A DNA stretch of 64,000 nt, from the NCBI GenBank assembly GCA_013176395.1, contig JABMLP010000001.1, positions 496,001 to 560,000 of the forward strand, given 5' to 3'. The notes below the pieces were generated by a model. That model worked only from the letters and a program-made list of their open reading frames with translations. It did not search any database and was not told where the DNA came from. Both the position numbers and the translations under genes were made by a program. This DNA is from Venturia oleaginea. Taxonomy: Eukaryota; Ascomycota; Dothideomycetes; Venturiales; Venturiaceae. Below, piece by piece: positions 1 through 11,335 of the stretch (positions are counted from its first letter, which is position 1; each line of letters starts with the position of its first letter).

Positions 1-965
1 CAGTGATCATCGCAAACTCTCTAGAGTCATTGCCTTTTTCTCTGCCAAACATTGTGAGGTTTTCGACGATGGCTTCAAGGAACCATTCCCACCAATCTTT
101 TGACACTGTAGGTACGATTGCCCAGGCTATAAGGAGGTTGTTTTCGTCGGCATCCACGGTGGTGACAACAAGCAGGATGCCTCCATATTTGGAGGAGCAG
201 TGAGTGCCGTCAAAGACGAGAAGACTACGACATCTGTCAAGAGCCAAAGTACACGCCGAAGGCATAATTACAGCGGCTTAAAAAACACCCCTCTCTGACT
301 TGTACTTGATAGTAGCGCCGTTATATAAGTTGCAGAGTTCAGCCCAATCTGCGCTAATGTCTCCCTCCTCCTCAGAGATGAACTCATGATCGTGAATCTT
401 CGCGTCGTGAAGCGCCAGTAGCAAGGGTTTGATGTACTGAAACTGCTTACTCTCCTCCCCTTCAATCTGGTTCCTAACCTCTGCCACAGTGCGATGGGCT
501 TGCTGGCTGGAGATCTTGTTGCCCCTGCTCGAGACGTGCTTCATCTTGTACGAATTTCGAGGGGAGTTTGCGATTATTGGCGACGATATCGAAGTGGTTT
601 CGAGCGAGGTATTTGACTGAATGAACGCGCTGCCAGCCAATATGACACCGAGAGGGACACGTATGCTTCTTAAGTTGTCGTAACTTCCACTCCTTTGGCT
701 TGCCTACGAGGGCTACTCGTATTGCGAAATGGCATGTATGCTTCTCACGACCACGGCATTCGAGTTGCCAGAACTGGGGCTTGCTGTTCTTAGCGTTGAA
801 AGACTCATTGGCGGCCGCAATCGCGTCGGTAATGAGGTTTTTGGCTTCCTCAAGAGTCTCGAAAGTCATTCCAAGCTGGAGCGTTGGATAGAGGGGGATA
901 TCTTCAGGTGCAGGAGGTTTATGAGAGCGCTGGGACAGCGCCTGGCTTGATAATAGTGTCGCCAT
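1..965 (-). pseudogene. Mutator-like (MULE) transposase, 5' part, decayed and cut by the window edge
   Basis: Reading leftward from an ATG at 965, the first ~160 codons resemble the N-terminal Cys/His DNA-binding domain of MULE transposases (ECRGREKHTC and LKKHTCPSRCH patterns). The reading then shifts frame near 540-560 into a stretch containing QQAHRTVAEV. It meets an in-frame TAA near 287 and continues in the same frame into the MULE catalytic domain: FDGTHCSSKYGG (first catalytic Asp), NNLLIAWAIVP and WWEWFLEAIV, ending at the edge just before the expected second Asp. MULE transposases are cut-and-paste enzymes with a DDE fold. The frameshift and stop argue for a dead copy. I could not place a terminal inverted repeat to the right of the start codon. 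Family assignment is firm; whether the rest of the element exists to the left is unknown. Confidence 0.8.
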
Positions 966-1325
966 AGGTGTAATTTGAGGTTGTTGGTGTTGCTGAAATC
1001 GGGTTTTTGAGCAGAAGTTTGCACGGTAAGTTGCTCTCCTCTGTGTTGACTATAACTATATTAATTGTGTTGATTGCTACAGAATTGTATGTATGTAATA
1101 GTCATTGAACATAAAGTAATTGCAATCGTCGTAATCATGTATGCAATAGTCCGAAAAATCGATGATTGTGGGTGTACAGTCATTAGCCGGATATCGATCT
1201 TAATCTAGTAGGGTATATATAGAAAGCTAACATGCGTATTTCCTGGAGGCCATGACGCAAAATGAAGCTATTTCGCATCGCTTTTTCATCATTACCCAAC
1301 CCATAAAATTACACAACAGACCTTA
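966..1325. other. No gene seen; AT-rich flank of the MULE remnant
   Basis: About 360 bp without a supported gene. It probably holds the 5' flank of the MULE element and the 3' region of the RING-like gene to its right. No inverted repeat could be matched by eye. Confidence 0.4.
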
Positions 1326-2145
1326 CTAATGAATCCTGCTTGAAATACCCTGATTCTGCTGATGATCATGCCGTCTCGGCGTGATGCCACAATCACCTTT
1401 ATTCCTCGCCCATTGCAGCTTAGTAGACAGCAAAAGCGAATTCCGACATTCAGGACAAGTCGGTCGTTCCCCTTTGATCCATTTCTCCAGGCAAGATTGG
1501 CAATAAGCACCGGCACATCGACAACCCCTAATTGTAATGGAGGTTCAGTTAATGCCGTGAATTCATCTCCACAACCTGCATCTCCCAACATCATGAATTC
1601 ATCTCCACGGCTTACATGTTTGGTTAGCCTGTTGCCACCCGCTGTGCATCCCTGTATGTCGATTTTGGTGTTGTCGTCTTCGATCGGGATGGGAGTGGGT
1701 TGGAACATATTTGCCCATGGATCGCAGCCTAGTAAGTCGTACGAGTCTGGCGCATAAGTTTTTGTGGTGTTGTCGAAAAAGGTTTCTAGATAGCCAATTT
1801 CATAGTGACCATTTGCGTCGGGAAACTGTGTTTGCTGTTACTTGTTAGCATCAAAAAATCCAGCGTCATCAGTCAATGACAACATTTAACATACCCTCTC
1901 CTCATATGGAGCCCAGGTCGTTTCGATAAAAGTTTCCTTGTCGTCTATCCTCCCCTGTAATTTGTTACGGAAATGATGTATGGCTGCAGCAGGATCGTCG
2001 CCCCACATCTCTGATGGTTCAAAAATGATCTCCACATTGCTAGGGGCTATGCTGACGTCTCCATACTGTGGTAGGCATAGCAGATTTTGTGATGACACTC
2101 GTGGTGAATGATCACGTTGCACCAAAATTGTTTTGTATCCGCCAT
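1326..2145 (-). CDS. Putative RING-like zinc-finger protein, intron-containing, model incomplete
   Basis: A leftward gene is supported by one clear intron. An exon ending at 1895 (..TTWAPYEER) is followed by donor GTATGT, a GCTAAC branch motif and a CAG acceptor. The next exon starts near 1834 and reads in phase to a GTAAGC donor at 1615. After an acceptor near 1528, one frame encodes CRCAGAYCQSCLEKW, then CPECR, and ends at a TAG at 1326-1328. This resembles the second half of a RING finger (Cys-x2-Cys-Leu-x2-Trp ... Cys-Pro-x-Cys), as in E3 ubiquitin ligases. The phase across the last junction does not close with the splice sites I can see, and the first Cys pair is not obvious. The 5' end is also ambiguous: an ATG at 2145 opens a Cys/His-rich frame that shifts into the main exon frame, while an ATG at 2125 is directly in frame. 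It could be a slightly damaged gene. Confidence 0.45.
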
Positions 2146-2772
2146 TTTATCTATGATTAGTATATATTCGCCAGTTGGAACAGGACAGTAGCGAATGAAC
2201 TGAACTGAGCCGATCCTGAAGCTGATGCTGGAACTTAGAGCATTTGACGAACAATTCCAGAACTTTACCTTTGTGTAGACAATCGGATTGAATGTAAAGC
2301 AGGTATTCGGACTGAGCTATATGCTTGAAAGACAGCAGCAATGTCTTTCTTGTTTTTGTTTTTCAAACCTCTGTAGCAGGGAAATATTGCCTTTGGATGG
2401 ATGATGAATGTGCTCGAGAGCCTGGAATGTTCGGTGCAGTTTACATAGCTGAATGATTATGGGACCGATTCCTCGGTGATAACAAGCTCGCTGATCTTCT
2501 TCTCATGTCAGGTTGTTGGTGGCAATTCTCCGTCCAGAATGATGAAGAATGTTCGAGAATCGAGGTGTTGATGTGAAGTCGTCCAGGTGTCGTCTGCAAA
2601 CGGGACACTAGTTCTAGTAATCCCTGCATATATCACGCTCGTGATTGTATGTCATCAATTCACCACTTCCTCTCCGCCTTCACCACCAATCGCCCCTCCA
2701 TCACCTCCACTCCTACACAATTTGCCTGCCTGCCATCATCTCTGCTTCTAAAACATCAAGCAAGGAACTACC
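2146..2772. other. Intergenic; no supported gene
   Basis: Only short overlapping frames without family resemblance. The right half is pyrimidine-rich on the + strand, as expected for the promoter and 5' UTR of the BAX-inhibitor gene. Confidence 0.4.
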
Positions 2773-3703
2773 ATGGCAGCAAATACCAAGTATCAACCTG
2801 CTCCGCAACGCGACTCTCTCGAAGAGTCTAGCTACGCGCAACCCCCTCCTTCCTATCAACAGGACGACCATGCAGCTCTTCTAGGCGCCCCTAGGTCTGA
2901 GGACGACAATCTTCCCGATGACTTCAAAGTAAGGTTTTATCAAGCATAAACTCCATGGCCAGGACAGCGTGCTAATAATGCCTAGTTTGGTGGCGTCGTA
3001 TCGGAGGCAACTCTCGATATCCGCATGCAGTTTATCCGCAAAGTTTACGCCATTCTGTATGTTACCATTCTCTCTATCTATGCTGATTGTTTACTGATTT
3101 CTACGTAGAACCGTTCAGCTATTCGCAACCGCCGTCGCTAGCTCCGTTTCCTTCTATAGCACCGGGTACAAATCATGGATCCAGAGCAATGTCTGGATGA
3201 TGTACCTTTCCCTGTTCGGTTCGATCGGCTTCATGCTCCTCACCTTCTGGAAGCGCAAGTCCTACCCTACGAACCTGATCTTCCTTTCCGGGTTCACAGC
3301 GATGGAGGCATATTGCATATCAGTCATCACGTCTTTTTACGACAGTAAAATCGTGATTGAGGCACTTGTGTTCACGCTAGGCATCTTCGTTGCACTCACG
3401 CTATTTGCGTGCCAGTCCAAGTACGACTTCACCTCATGGATGCCATACCTCTTTGGCTCTCTGTGGGTGCTCATCATCTTCGGCTTTATGGCGGCATTCT
3501 TCCCCTATAACAGCAAGGTCGAGCTTGGCTATGGCATTATAGCGGCACTCATCTTCAGCGGATACATCTTGTTGGACACGCAATTGGTTATGCGACATTA
3601 TCATGTCGAGGAGGAGATTGCAGCGGCCATTTCGCTGTACCTCGATATCATCAACCTCTTCCTCGCCATTCTGAGGATTCTCAACAGTCAGCAGAACAAT
3701 TGA
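2773..3703 (+). CDS. BXI1: BAX inhibitor-1 (TMBIM/LFG) family membrane protein
   Basis: Three exons join in frame: 2773-2928, 2986-3056 and 3109-3703, with donors GTAAGG and GTATGT and acceptors CCTAG and CGTAG. The product is 273 aa, close to yeast Bxi1/Ybh3. The first ~55 residues are hydrophilic and Pro/Gln-rich with a PPPSY motif. About seven hydrophobic segments follow, ending ..LYLDIINLFLAILRIL, the typical C-terminal signature of the family. TMBIM proteins sit in ER or vacuolar/Golgi membranes and influence Ca2+ leak, the unfolded protein response and cell death. The start at 2773 is the first ATG after a pyrimidine-rich leader and has a good context (ACCATGG). The next gene, a ceramide synthase, is co-directional about 1 kb away with no sign of coupling. 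Confidence 0.92.
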
Positions 3704-4760
3704 TGGCGCTTCTCTTCTTCATTTGGCTCAATTTGGATATTGGTATGAGTGGGTCAAGCTTATGATTCTCCAATCAGTTGGCGTTTAGTCTGTAGTCTGT
3801 AGGATTATTGTAATGAAGGATATATTTCTTATGAATGTCGGTAATTGCACCGCTGCCATCGAACGAGCATGCACACAGTATTGGTGGGACTGGGAAAGAA
3901 ACCGGTGTTGACAAATTCACAAATTGCAGAGGGAGGACAACAAACAAAGATGGCACCCAGGGATGGTCAGATGGCAGATGGCTCAGCAGACAGCACACGT
4001 GACTTATGCCCGTAGACATGGAGTACATTCTGCTTGAGACGCGTTGTTGGCGCCAGTGATTGCAGGAAGATTTCCCTCTCACTATATGCCCACCCATTAA
4101 GATTGGCGAAGGTGATGCAATTCTATATATTTGATGTCAGCAGAGTCTGCCCTGACGTACCCAACATGGCTTTTGAATCGTGCGGAACCATGGATATCAC
4201 AACTGTATTCCATTTCCGGTCCTCAGAGGCTTGGACGAGGTCGATGCAGGACACAACTGATGTCTCTTCTTTCGCACAGACCTCTGAATTGAGTAATGAA
4301 ACGGTGGTGATCTCTGTTTTGTTATTCGTTGCGAGCTGTGCGCCCGTGCAAGGGTCGTTAAGCCTTCCCAAATCCTCGAACGAGCCAAAAACGAAGAGAC
4401 CGCACAATCAATCCTGCGCTGCACCATCCCCCCAGGCCCATTGACCCCCAAAACTACTCGCATAGCTGGCCCCCTCTCGTAAAACACTCTTCTGCCACCA
4501 AATATTACTGAACATCGCTCCCTGCCACCCCCGATTTGCAGAGGCCCCCGACCGCAGCTCTTCCGCATACAGAGGACACCGCTTCTTCCCGACCCAAACC
4601 ATCATATTCACGGACATCCAGCCCCTCGTCTCAACCGACCTGCTCGCCCGCCTTCCTCGCCCGCCATCGACGAACTCTACACTCTTCAATGCTTTGCTGA
4701 AAACACAACTTCTACGATCGCTACACTCCAGATTCCACTCATTTCTCTCAAGCAGCTGCC
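3704..4760. other. Intergenic; probable long 5' leader of the ceramide synthase gene
   Basis: Several frames of 90-136 codons overlap on both strands (e.g. 4123-4407 minus, 4034-4444 plus), but none resembles a known family or has a convincing start. The last ~300 bp are C-rich on the + strand, consistent with promoter and 5' UTR. Confidence 0.4.
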
Positions 4761-6498
4761 ATGACCGCCAACAAGGGTGCTGTGGGAGATATTGCTCCCT
4801 CAACCGAAACCTACCCTTTTGAGAAAGACGAGCGACACAAGTGCCAGCCAGGTCTCAATGGCTTTGCTGTCAAAGAGCCCTTTCTACCCAACGGCCTGAG
4901 TCCACAGGTGCGAAAGCGCAAGATGGTGCGGAAAAAAAATGTGGACGAGAGCCCTTTCAGCGTCTTGTGCGCCTGGGTGGTGGAGCACCAAATTGGTAAG
5001 TCTCTACAAGTCTGTCTATGAACTCCAGACGCTGACGGTGCAACAGGATTGTCGCTAAATCTTCTGCTTCTCCTCTCTCTCACACACTTCTTTTTCTCTC
5101 GCGCTCGCCCATACACCAGCCTTTTTCTTGGAATGTCTTATTACAACCCGGCTGCGAAGAACTACACCCAAGGCTGGGAGGACATGTACTTTGTCGCCAC
5201 CTGGATCATCGTCATTACGGGTCTTCGTGTCGCAGTTATGGACTACATTCTGAAACCAATCGCACGATACGGCGGCGTCAACAAAGCCAAGGCCCAAGTT
5301 CGGTTTGCGGAACAGGGATGGCTGTTTTGCTACTATTTGCTATTTTCGCCTTTGGGAATGGTATGTGCATAATTTTTTACATGGACCGCTTACTCGAATG
5401 TGCACGAATCAGCGTTTCATCATTCGTCATCTGGAGTTGCCAGCTAATGTTCTGCTAGTACATCATTTCCCAGACCAAGTACTGGTTCAACCTCCGTGAA
5501 ATATGGACCGACTTTCCCACACACACAATGGACGGGCTCTTGAAATGGTACTATCTGGTCCAATTTGCCTTCTGGCTGCAACAGATCTTCGTTGTGAACA
5601 TTGAAGAGAAGAGAAAGGATTATTGGCAAATGTTCTCCCACCACATCTTCACGAGCGCTCTCATGTTCACCAGCTATGGCTATTACCAAACAAAGGTTGG
5701 CGTTGTGATTCTGGCCATCATGGATGTAGTCGACCTCCTCCTTCCAGTAAGTGCACCCCGAATTTATTCGAGTCGTGCACGTGCACGTGCTAATGCGTAC
5801 CTTTCTAGCTCGCCAAGATGCTCAAATACATGAACTTCCGTACCGCGTGCGACATTACCTTTGGCGTGTTCATCGCTGTGTGGTTCCTTGCCCGCCACGT
5901 CGTCTACATGATGGTATGCTGGTCCATGTTCAGCGAGATTCCCCACGTCATGAAGCAAGGATGCTACGATAGCAATACTGGAGAAATGATCTCGGAAGAC
6001 GGTGGCTCCGCCGTATGGTGGAACATCATGCAGCCCTTCGATCGCCCAGGTGGGACCATCTGCTACAACAACAACATTCGCATAGCATTCACTAGTCTTC
6101 TCATGGCGCTGCAAGTTTTGACACTGATATGGTTTGGCATGATCATCCGTGTCGCCTACGGAGTGCTCAGTGGCAAAGGCGCCGAAGATTCACGCAGCGA
6201 TGATGAGGGCGAGGATGAAGAGTATGAGGAGATTGAGTACTATGGAGACAACGTTAAGAGCTTTGATGGAACGAACGAGATCGTCACGCGAACAATTGCA
6301 ATGCCAATTGAAGAGGATGTCAACGCCGAAGAAATGAACCTTGGCCTGAGGAGGAAAAGTACCTCTCCCACAACCGCCACAAATCCAAGGAGGAGCACCC
6401 GGAGAGCTGGATCAGCGCGTGCTACTGCACTTTCGATCCCAGGTCACAGCGATAAGAAAGATATTTTGGGAAGAATTGGTTGTGACAAGCCGTCTTAG
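4761..6498 (+). CDS. LAG1: Acyl-CoA-dependent ceramide synthase, LAG1/LAC1 type (TLC domain)
   Basis: Four exons join in phase: 4761-4995, 5047-5360, 5459-5746 and 5809-6498, giving 508 aa. The N-terminus is cytosolic and basic (RKRKMVRKKN). Then come a hydrophobic segment (LNLLLLLSL) and the TLC domain with the Lag1 motif: HHIFTSALMFTSYGYY, then DVVDLLLPLAK across the third intron. The two His and the downstream Asp pair are the catalytic signature of ceramide synthases, which N-acylate sphingoid bases in the ER membrane. The C-terminal ~110 residues are strongly acidic (DDEGEDEEYEEIEYYGD), then basic and Ser/Thr/Arg-rich, matching the acidic cytosolic tail seen in yeast Lag1/Lac1. Fungi usually carry two or three such genes, so the LAG1 versus LAC1/BAR1 assignment is not settled from sequence alone. 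The frame is intact. Confidence 0.95.
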
Positions 6499-9400
6499 GC
6501 ACGAACATTTCTGGCTATTCCTACGAATGAATTATTTTCTCAATTTCAACGACTCACTACCCTGTGGAAGATATTTCGCATCCTGGCTAGACGTGCGCGA
6601 TGGGTTCGGAGTTGATGTATTGATGTCGCTTACCCGAGGCCCAGGGCGTCTGCGCGCTTGCGGCGCTAGATATCATTATTATCTCTTCAAGCCTGGGATT
6701 AGAGCGATGGCATGGCGTTTCTTGGCTGAGGGGAGCTTTTCGGAGTCTCGGCTTGTTCTGGTGGTCTCGTTGTTCTTACTATCCCCTTGCTTCCAAAGAT
6801 TCGCTTCTTGCTCTCTCTCTGCCCACATACTTCCGCCTCGGTCTCCCCCGTTTTGGCTTCTTGGGCGAGGGGTTTACATAGTTAGAGATACCCGAAAATG
6901 GCATGCTATTTGTTTATGGACCTGCTGGTTATTTCTATTGGACAAGCGTGTTACCTTATTGTTAAGTCTACCTGCTTGGTAGTGAAGGTTTTCTTTTGAC
7001 TTACTGATACTCGCTGTTGTGGTGCTCTTCTTGTCGCCGAAATTACTAACATTAACCGTCTGCAATAAAAGCGACCATTGGTTTTGGAGTCGTTCAACGC
7101 GAGACCAGTTGCGATAGAATTGATCTTGATCTTTAGTCGGAGTTGTTACACGGGCTTCCTGAGTCACCTTCAGCATCATAACTTGACCTAAATTTGTTCT
7201 GAGCGACACTGGATTGACGAGGTCCGTCTTCGAAGTAAAAATTTCCTCACCAACCTCCTGGTATTGTCAGCACCCAGATTTGCCAGGAATTTTTCCGATA
7301 TCGGATCTGTAATGATTATGACAGACCGCTTTCGACTCAAAGCTTGAATGGCAAGCGCAGCGGAAACCACAATGTGCACGCGCTGTTTTCATTGCGCCAG
7401 TGACAATTCAGCAGAAGGTACAGTAGCTATAAACTGGTCCTATCTGCAATCCCATCATGTAATACAGTTCAAATCTCTTCCGCCATTACAATATTACCTG
7501 CTTTAAGCCATCCACGAATCTAGTCTAGCTATCTACCCACGCAACAATGGCTTCTATTTAGGATAATGGGGACCTTTTCAACCATCCATGTCCATACCTT
7601 CCATCCGCACAGCGACATGCCTGAGGGTCTTGTCGGCAAATACTAGGATGTTAGTTGGAAGCTCTCAACCCGGAATTAGTTCCATGCGTATAGGAGAGGG
7701 ATCATGAGATGGTTATCAAAGACGAGAAGATGGTTGAGTGCAAAGAGTAGAAGGAGCCGCCGGAGAATGAGAGATTTAGTGGATTCTATGCACAGGGTCA
7801 ACAGGTATCATGGGAGGACGAAATGGACAATGTGTTGGTATCGACTTGAGGATGAGAATTACGTTAACAACGATGAATTAGAATCGGGATTTTACGGTAA
7901 AAGACATATCGATTCACCACGATGGGTTACGATTGGGAGGGAGGCGGTGTTTCATGATTGTGGAGGAGAGCCTGGAGGTACGTCTTCTCGGCCATCAATC
8001 CATCTTCATTCCATGAAAATGATTTCGCACCCGTGCGGGATAATATTTGCTCACATTCGAAATATTACACTCGCCAAGCAGCAATTGTGCCTTCTAAAAC
8101 GAGGAAAAGGCGGAATATCACATGTCGATAGGAAAGTACAACTTCGCGCTACACCACTCGGCCAGTTATATAGTGCGACCGTGATGATGTCAAAACTGAA
8201 GACGCTTGGTGATCCTCCACCAGGGAAGATATTCGTCATGGCAATGCAAGAATATTTCAATACTGCCTGCACGAATCCGTGAACCACACCATCGCCTGGG
8301 CGAAGGAAGCCAAGAACTCGAATCCGCAGCGTTACAGGAGGTTTCAGGATGAGGTGCTTGGAGACGCTCTTGGCGGGTTCGATGTCGAGCATGATGCGCA
8401 GCGGAGTTTGGACGGCAGGTGCGGTATCAGTGGTGTATCGTATTCGGCCGTAGGTGCGGATGCTGTGAGGCTGAGGACTTGTTCAGAGGATTGCGGGTTT
8501 TATGCTTGGAGGGGTTGTTGATTGGCTGGGTGTTTGGTGTTTAAGGGGTTCTGTTCTTCTTGTAAGATGGAGATTGGTTAGGGGGTATGTTGGTGCGTGA
8601 TTCCATCTTTTGGGTGCTTTTGGCATTTGGTTATTTGTATGGCGTGATAGATCTCTTTGACGTTGATGTTGACATAGTCTGGCAAGATAGTCGGTTCAGT
8701 TTGTTAGTTCCGTTTCCTGCTTACATGTTCGATGTCAATATGACTTTCTCTCACCTTAGTATTATTAACGAGAAAATTCCGGTGATGTTATCTTCTTCGG
8801 CCAGAACTTCATTGCTGTCGATGTCAGATTCAGAGTTTCATTTCGATGTTTTCAGCGACTTTTTGTATCAAGTCGTCAACCTGTCTTCAAACCGAGGCCA
8901 CGAGGTTTTTGTATCATTCTACTAATATCTATCCACATATTATTTGCAGCGACATTGAATCGATGAGCCTGCTGCGACGGATGAAGTCGTGGTGTGGCAG
9001 CTATTCCCATTTGCTCTTTTGATCTATCCACCTTGGCCCTGGCGATGACTTCTACACGGCTTATTAAGTAAATGCTCATAGAAACCTACCAGTCTCCGCA
9101 CTTGATAATCAAGTCTACTGGTGATGCAAATGGCGGCAATTCGCTTTATCCCTCTCTTTTGGTCACTGGACATGTCCCAGAAAATAACGGCTTCCCATCG
9201 CCTCCAAAACGGACAAAATGTTTTTCCTTCATGTATTCGCCATTTATCCGGTAAGCAGAATTGCAAAGATTTTGCGAGGGTGAAGGGCTATCCGGGGCGT
9301 CGTGATATTCATCGATATGGGAGGAAATGTTCGATTGAATGGGATTTCGAAACGGGGAAGAGTGCGTGTTGTGGGACGGATGTTGACTAATTAAGAAATG

Positions 9401-10002
9401 GAAGAAATGATGGAGTGGAGCGAGATGTTGGTTAGGTAGGGCGTAGATAACACCTCTGAGCTAATCTCCATGGTTAGTATCCAGCATAGCACAGCAGTGC
9501 CTGACGATATCGGTGATGAGTCATAGCAAGAACAGTCGGTCAACGAAGCGCCAATCCCAAATTCTTCGTGGGGCGCGTTCCAGCGTCCATGAGGAATCCA
9601 ATTCTGTCTAGTCCTGTGTTTGTCAGTGAAAAAGTTCGACCTGGATAGTCGGTCAAGAGCAATAAGATGCAAACAGGAGTTAGGATGCCACGGAGACAAG
9701 GGAAGATGTGACAATCAAGTCACATCTGAAGCACAGAAGCCAAGTACAAGGTGACCTGGCATTTATCCACCACACAATTGCGAAAGTATCTAATCGCGGC
9801 TCGGCGAATATGAGCGCCAGCCAAGTGCCTCAAGAAAATTCGCCAGTGATTCATCCATCAACAAGCCAATGCGCCGTTCCACCACGAAAATCTATCCGCC
9901 ATAATTGCCAGCGTGTGCCCAACGCCTAAGCACCAAGCCAGTCGAAGTTCACCTCCGTCGCGTCCATCATTTTTTTCTTCGTGAGTGTTTCCTCCAGGTC
10001 AC
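6499..10002. other. 3.5-kb gene-poor stretch; one unassigned ORF (7704-8282, +)
   Basis: No recognisable gene. The longest frame is 192 codons at 7704-8282 on the + strand (Arg-rich start, then YGKRHIDSPRWVTIGREAVF). A competing frame over its first half reads PPENERFSGFYAQGQQ and is interrupted by stops, so this could be remnant coding sequence. Further short frames lie at 8587-8925 (+), 9024-9266 (-) and 9391-9714 (-). No inverted or direct terminal repeats were found by eye. It may contain an old, unrecognisable pseudogene or mobile element. Confidence 0.35.
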
Positions 10003-10570
10003 CTAAGCCTCGACTGTCTCTTCTTCCTGAACAGGGCCCATGCTAGCATCCTCCTCAGTAGCCTCTTCCTTGACTTCGCCATTGTTGGCTCCTTCGGCAG
10101 CTTGAGCGGCGGCAGCTTCAGCAGCTTCGGCAGCTTCGGCTTCGGCCTTCGCCTTCTTAGTCATCCTGCCCTTCTTCTTTGGGGTCGCGGTCTCGCCATC
10201 TGCCTCGCCAGATGGTGACTTGGCTTTGCGTTTGCGTGGAGTGGGCTTTGGTTTGACGGCTGGAGTTGAGGCCTCGGCGTCAGCGTTGCTCTCACTGTCT
10301 TCGCCGCCTGCGAACGCGTTGTTGTCCTTGAGCTTCTTGATTGTGGTCTGGTACATCTTGGTGAATCCGCCAACAGCGGCATCGAACTCCTTGGCGGCGA
10401 CAGCGAACTCCGCACTGGAAGGCTGCGATACTGTTAGCATATTGAAACGGGAAATAAAGGGAAGGACTCACTTTGACCTGGTCGGCGCAAGTGAGAATTA
10501 GGCAGCACAGCCGGTCTTTCTCGGTCTCGGTGAGGAGGGTCTTAGCTTTCTTCCAGGAATAGCCAGGCAT
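10003..10570 (-). CDS. Small charged nuclear-type protein, Ala/Lys/Glu-rich tail
   Basis: Two exons, 10570-10472 and 10422-10003, join in phase through a clean intron (GTGAGT donor, TGCTAAC branch, CGCAG acceptor) to give 172 aa. The N-terminal ~75 residues (MPGYSWKKAKTLLTETE.., ..DAAVGGFTKMYQTTIKKL) look like a small helical domain. The rest is low complexity: a Pro/Lys patch (KPKPTPRKRKAKSP) that could bind DNA or act as a nuclear localisation signal, then KKKGRMTKKAKAEAEAAEAAEAAAAQ and an acidic end. Short proteins of this layout are widespread in Pezizomycotina but I know no assigned function. The CG-rich third positions and intact frame indicate a real, well-expressed gene. Confidence 0.75.
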
Positions 10571-11335
10571 GATGATCGTTGAGAGTGGGTGATGGTTGAG
10601 TGTAGATGGGTGTAAGTAGATGTATTGGACTTGAGGTCGAGTGGAAGAGTGGGAAGTCGAGGTGAAAGAAGTTGTTATTTGGAGGTTGGAAGAGGACGAG
10701 GAAGACGAGTATTTATGGGCGCCAGCGGAGCTAGATAGGAAGTGATCGTGTGACCAGGCTCTAGTCAGAACTTCGAATCATGAATAACACATAGATCTCG
10801 TACGGTTCAGATTCGAGTGTCGTTGATAACGAAGTGAACCCGCTTCGCGCTTCGTCTCCGCTCAGAACCCGCTCAAGTTTTCTTTTAATAAAATTGACGA
10901 CGACAAGAAGTCATTATCTACCAATCAGAGTATCCTGTTATGTTGCGGCCCATTGTGTGGATGTTATTGTTTCTCGTTGAAGTGTTATTGCCATCCATGT
11001 TCAATCCATTCCAATCTCCATGAGTGAAATTGTCATTGATGAGGGCCAGCTTCGTCCAGGTACTTTGTCCATTGATATTTGTTTATTCATTAAAACTGGA
11101 CATTATTTTATTAGATGTTGGTGGGAGTATCTGTGGAACTGGAGGTTTGTTGGAGTCAACAACCATGAGAGCCTCCATCTCTCTTCTAGGTCGGTTTGGT
11201 AAAATTCTTGAGTTGGGTGAACTTTGTAAGGATAATTCCTAGATTTTCCTCAACGTAATCGGCAATTCCGTCTCGCATTCCAATCGTGAGGTCGTTACTC
11301 GTGATTATCCTAAAACCGGTTATCCAAGATCGGCC
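10571..11335. other. Intergenic between two leftward genes
   Basis: Promoter side of the small nuclear-type gene and 3' flank of the polymerase eta gene. Two overlapping + frames of 60-72 codons at 11020-11242 have no family resemblance. Confidence 0.4.

Noticed and set aside
1292..1757. 131- and 138-codon open frames on opposite strands
   Set aside because: The plus frame is antisense to the RING-like gene; the minus frame partly coincides with an exon of that gene but reads through its intron and leaves the zinc-binding frame.
4034..4568. Overlapping frames of 94-136 codons on both strands
   Set aside because: Mutually overlapping, no domain, no splice context; likely chance frames in the ceramide synthase leader.
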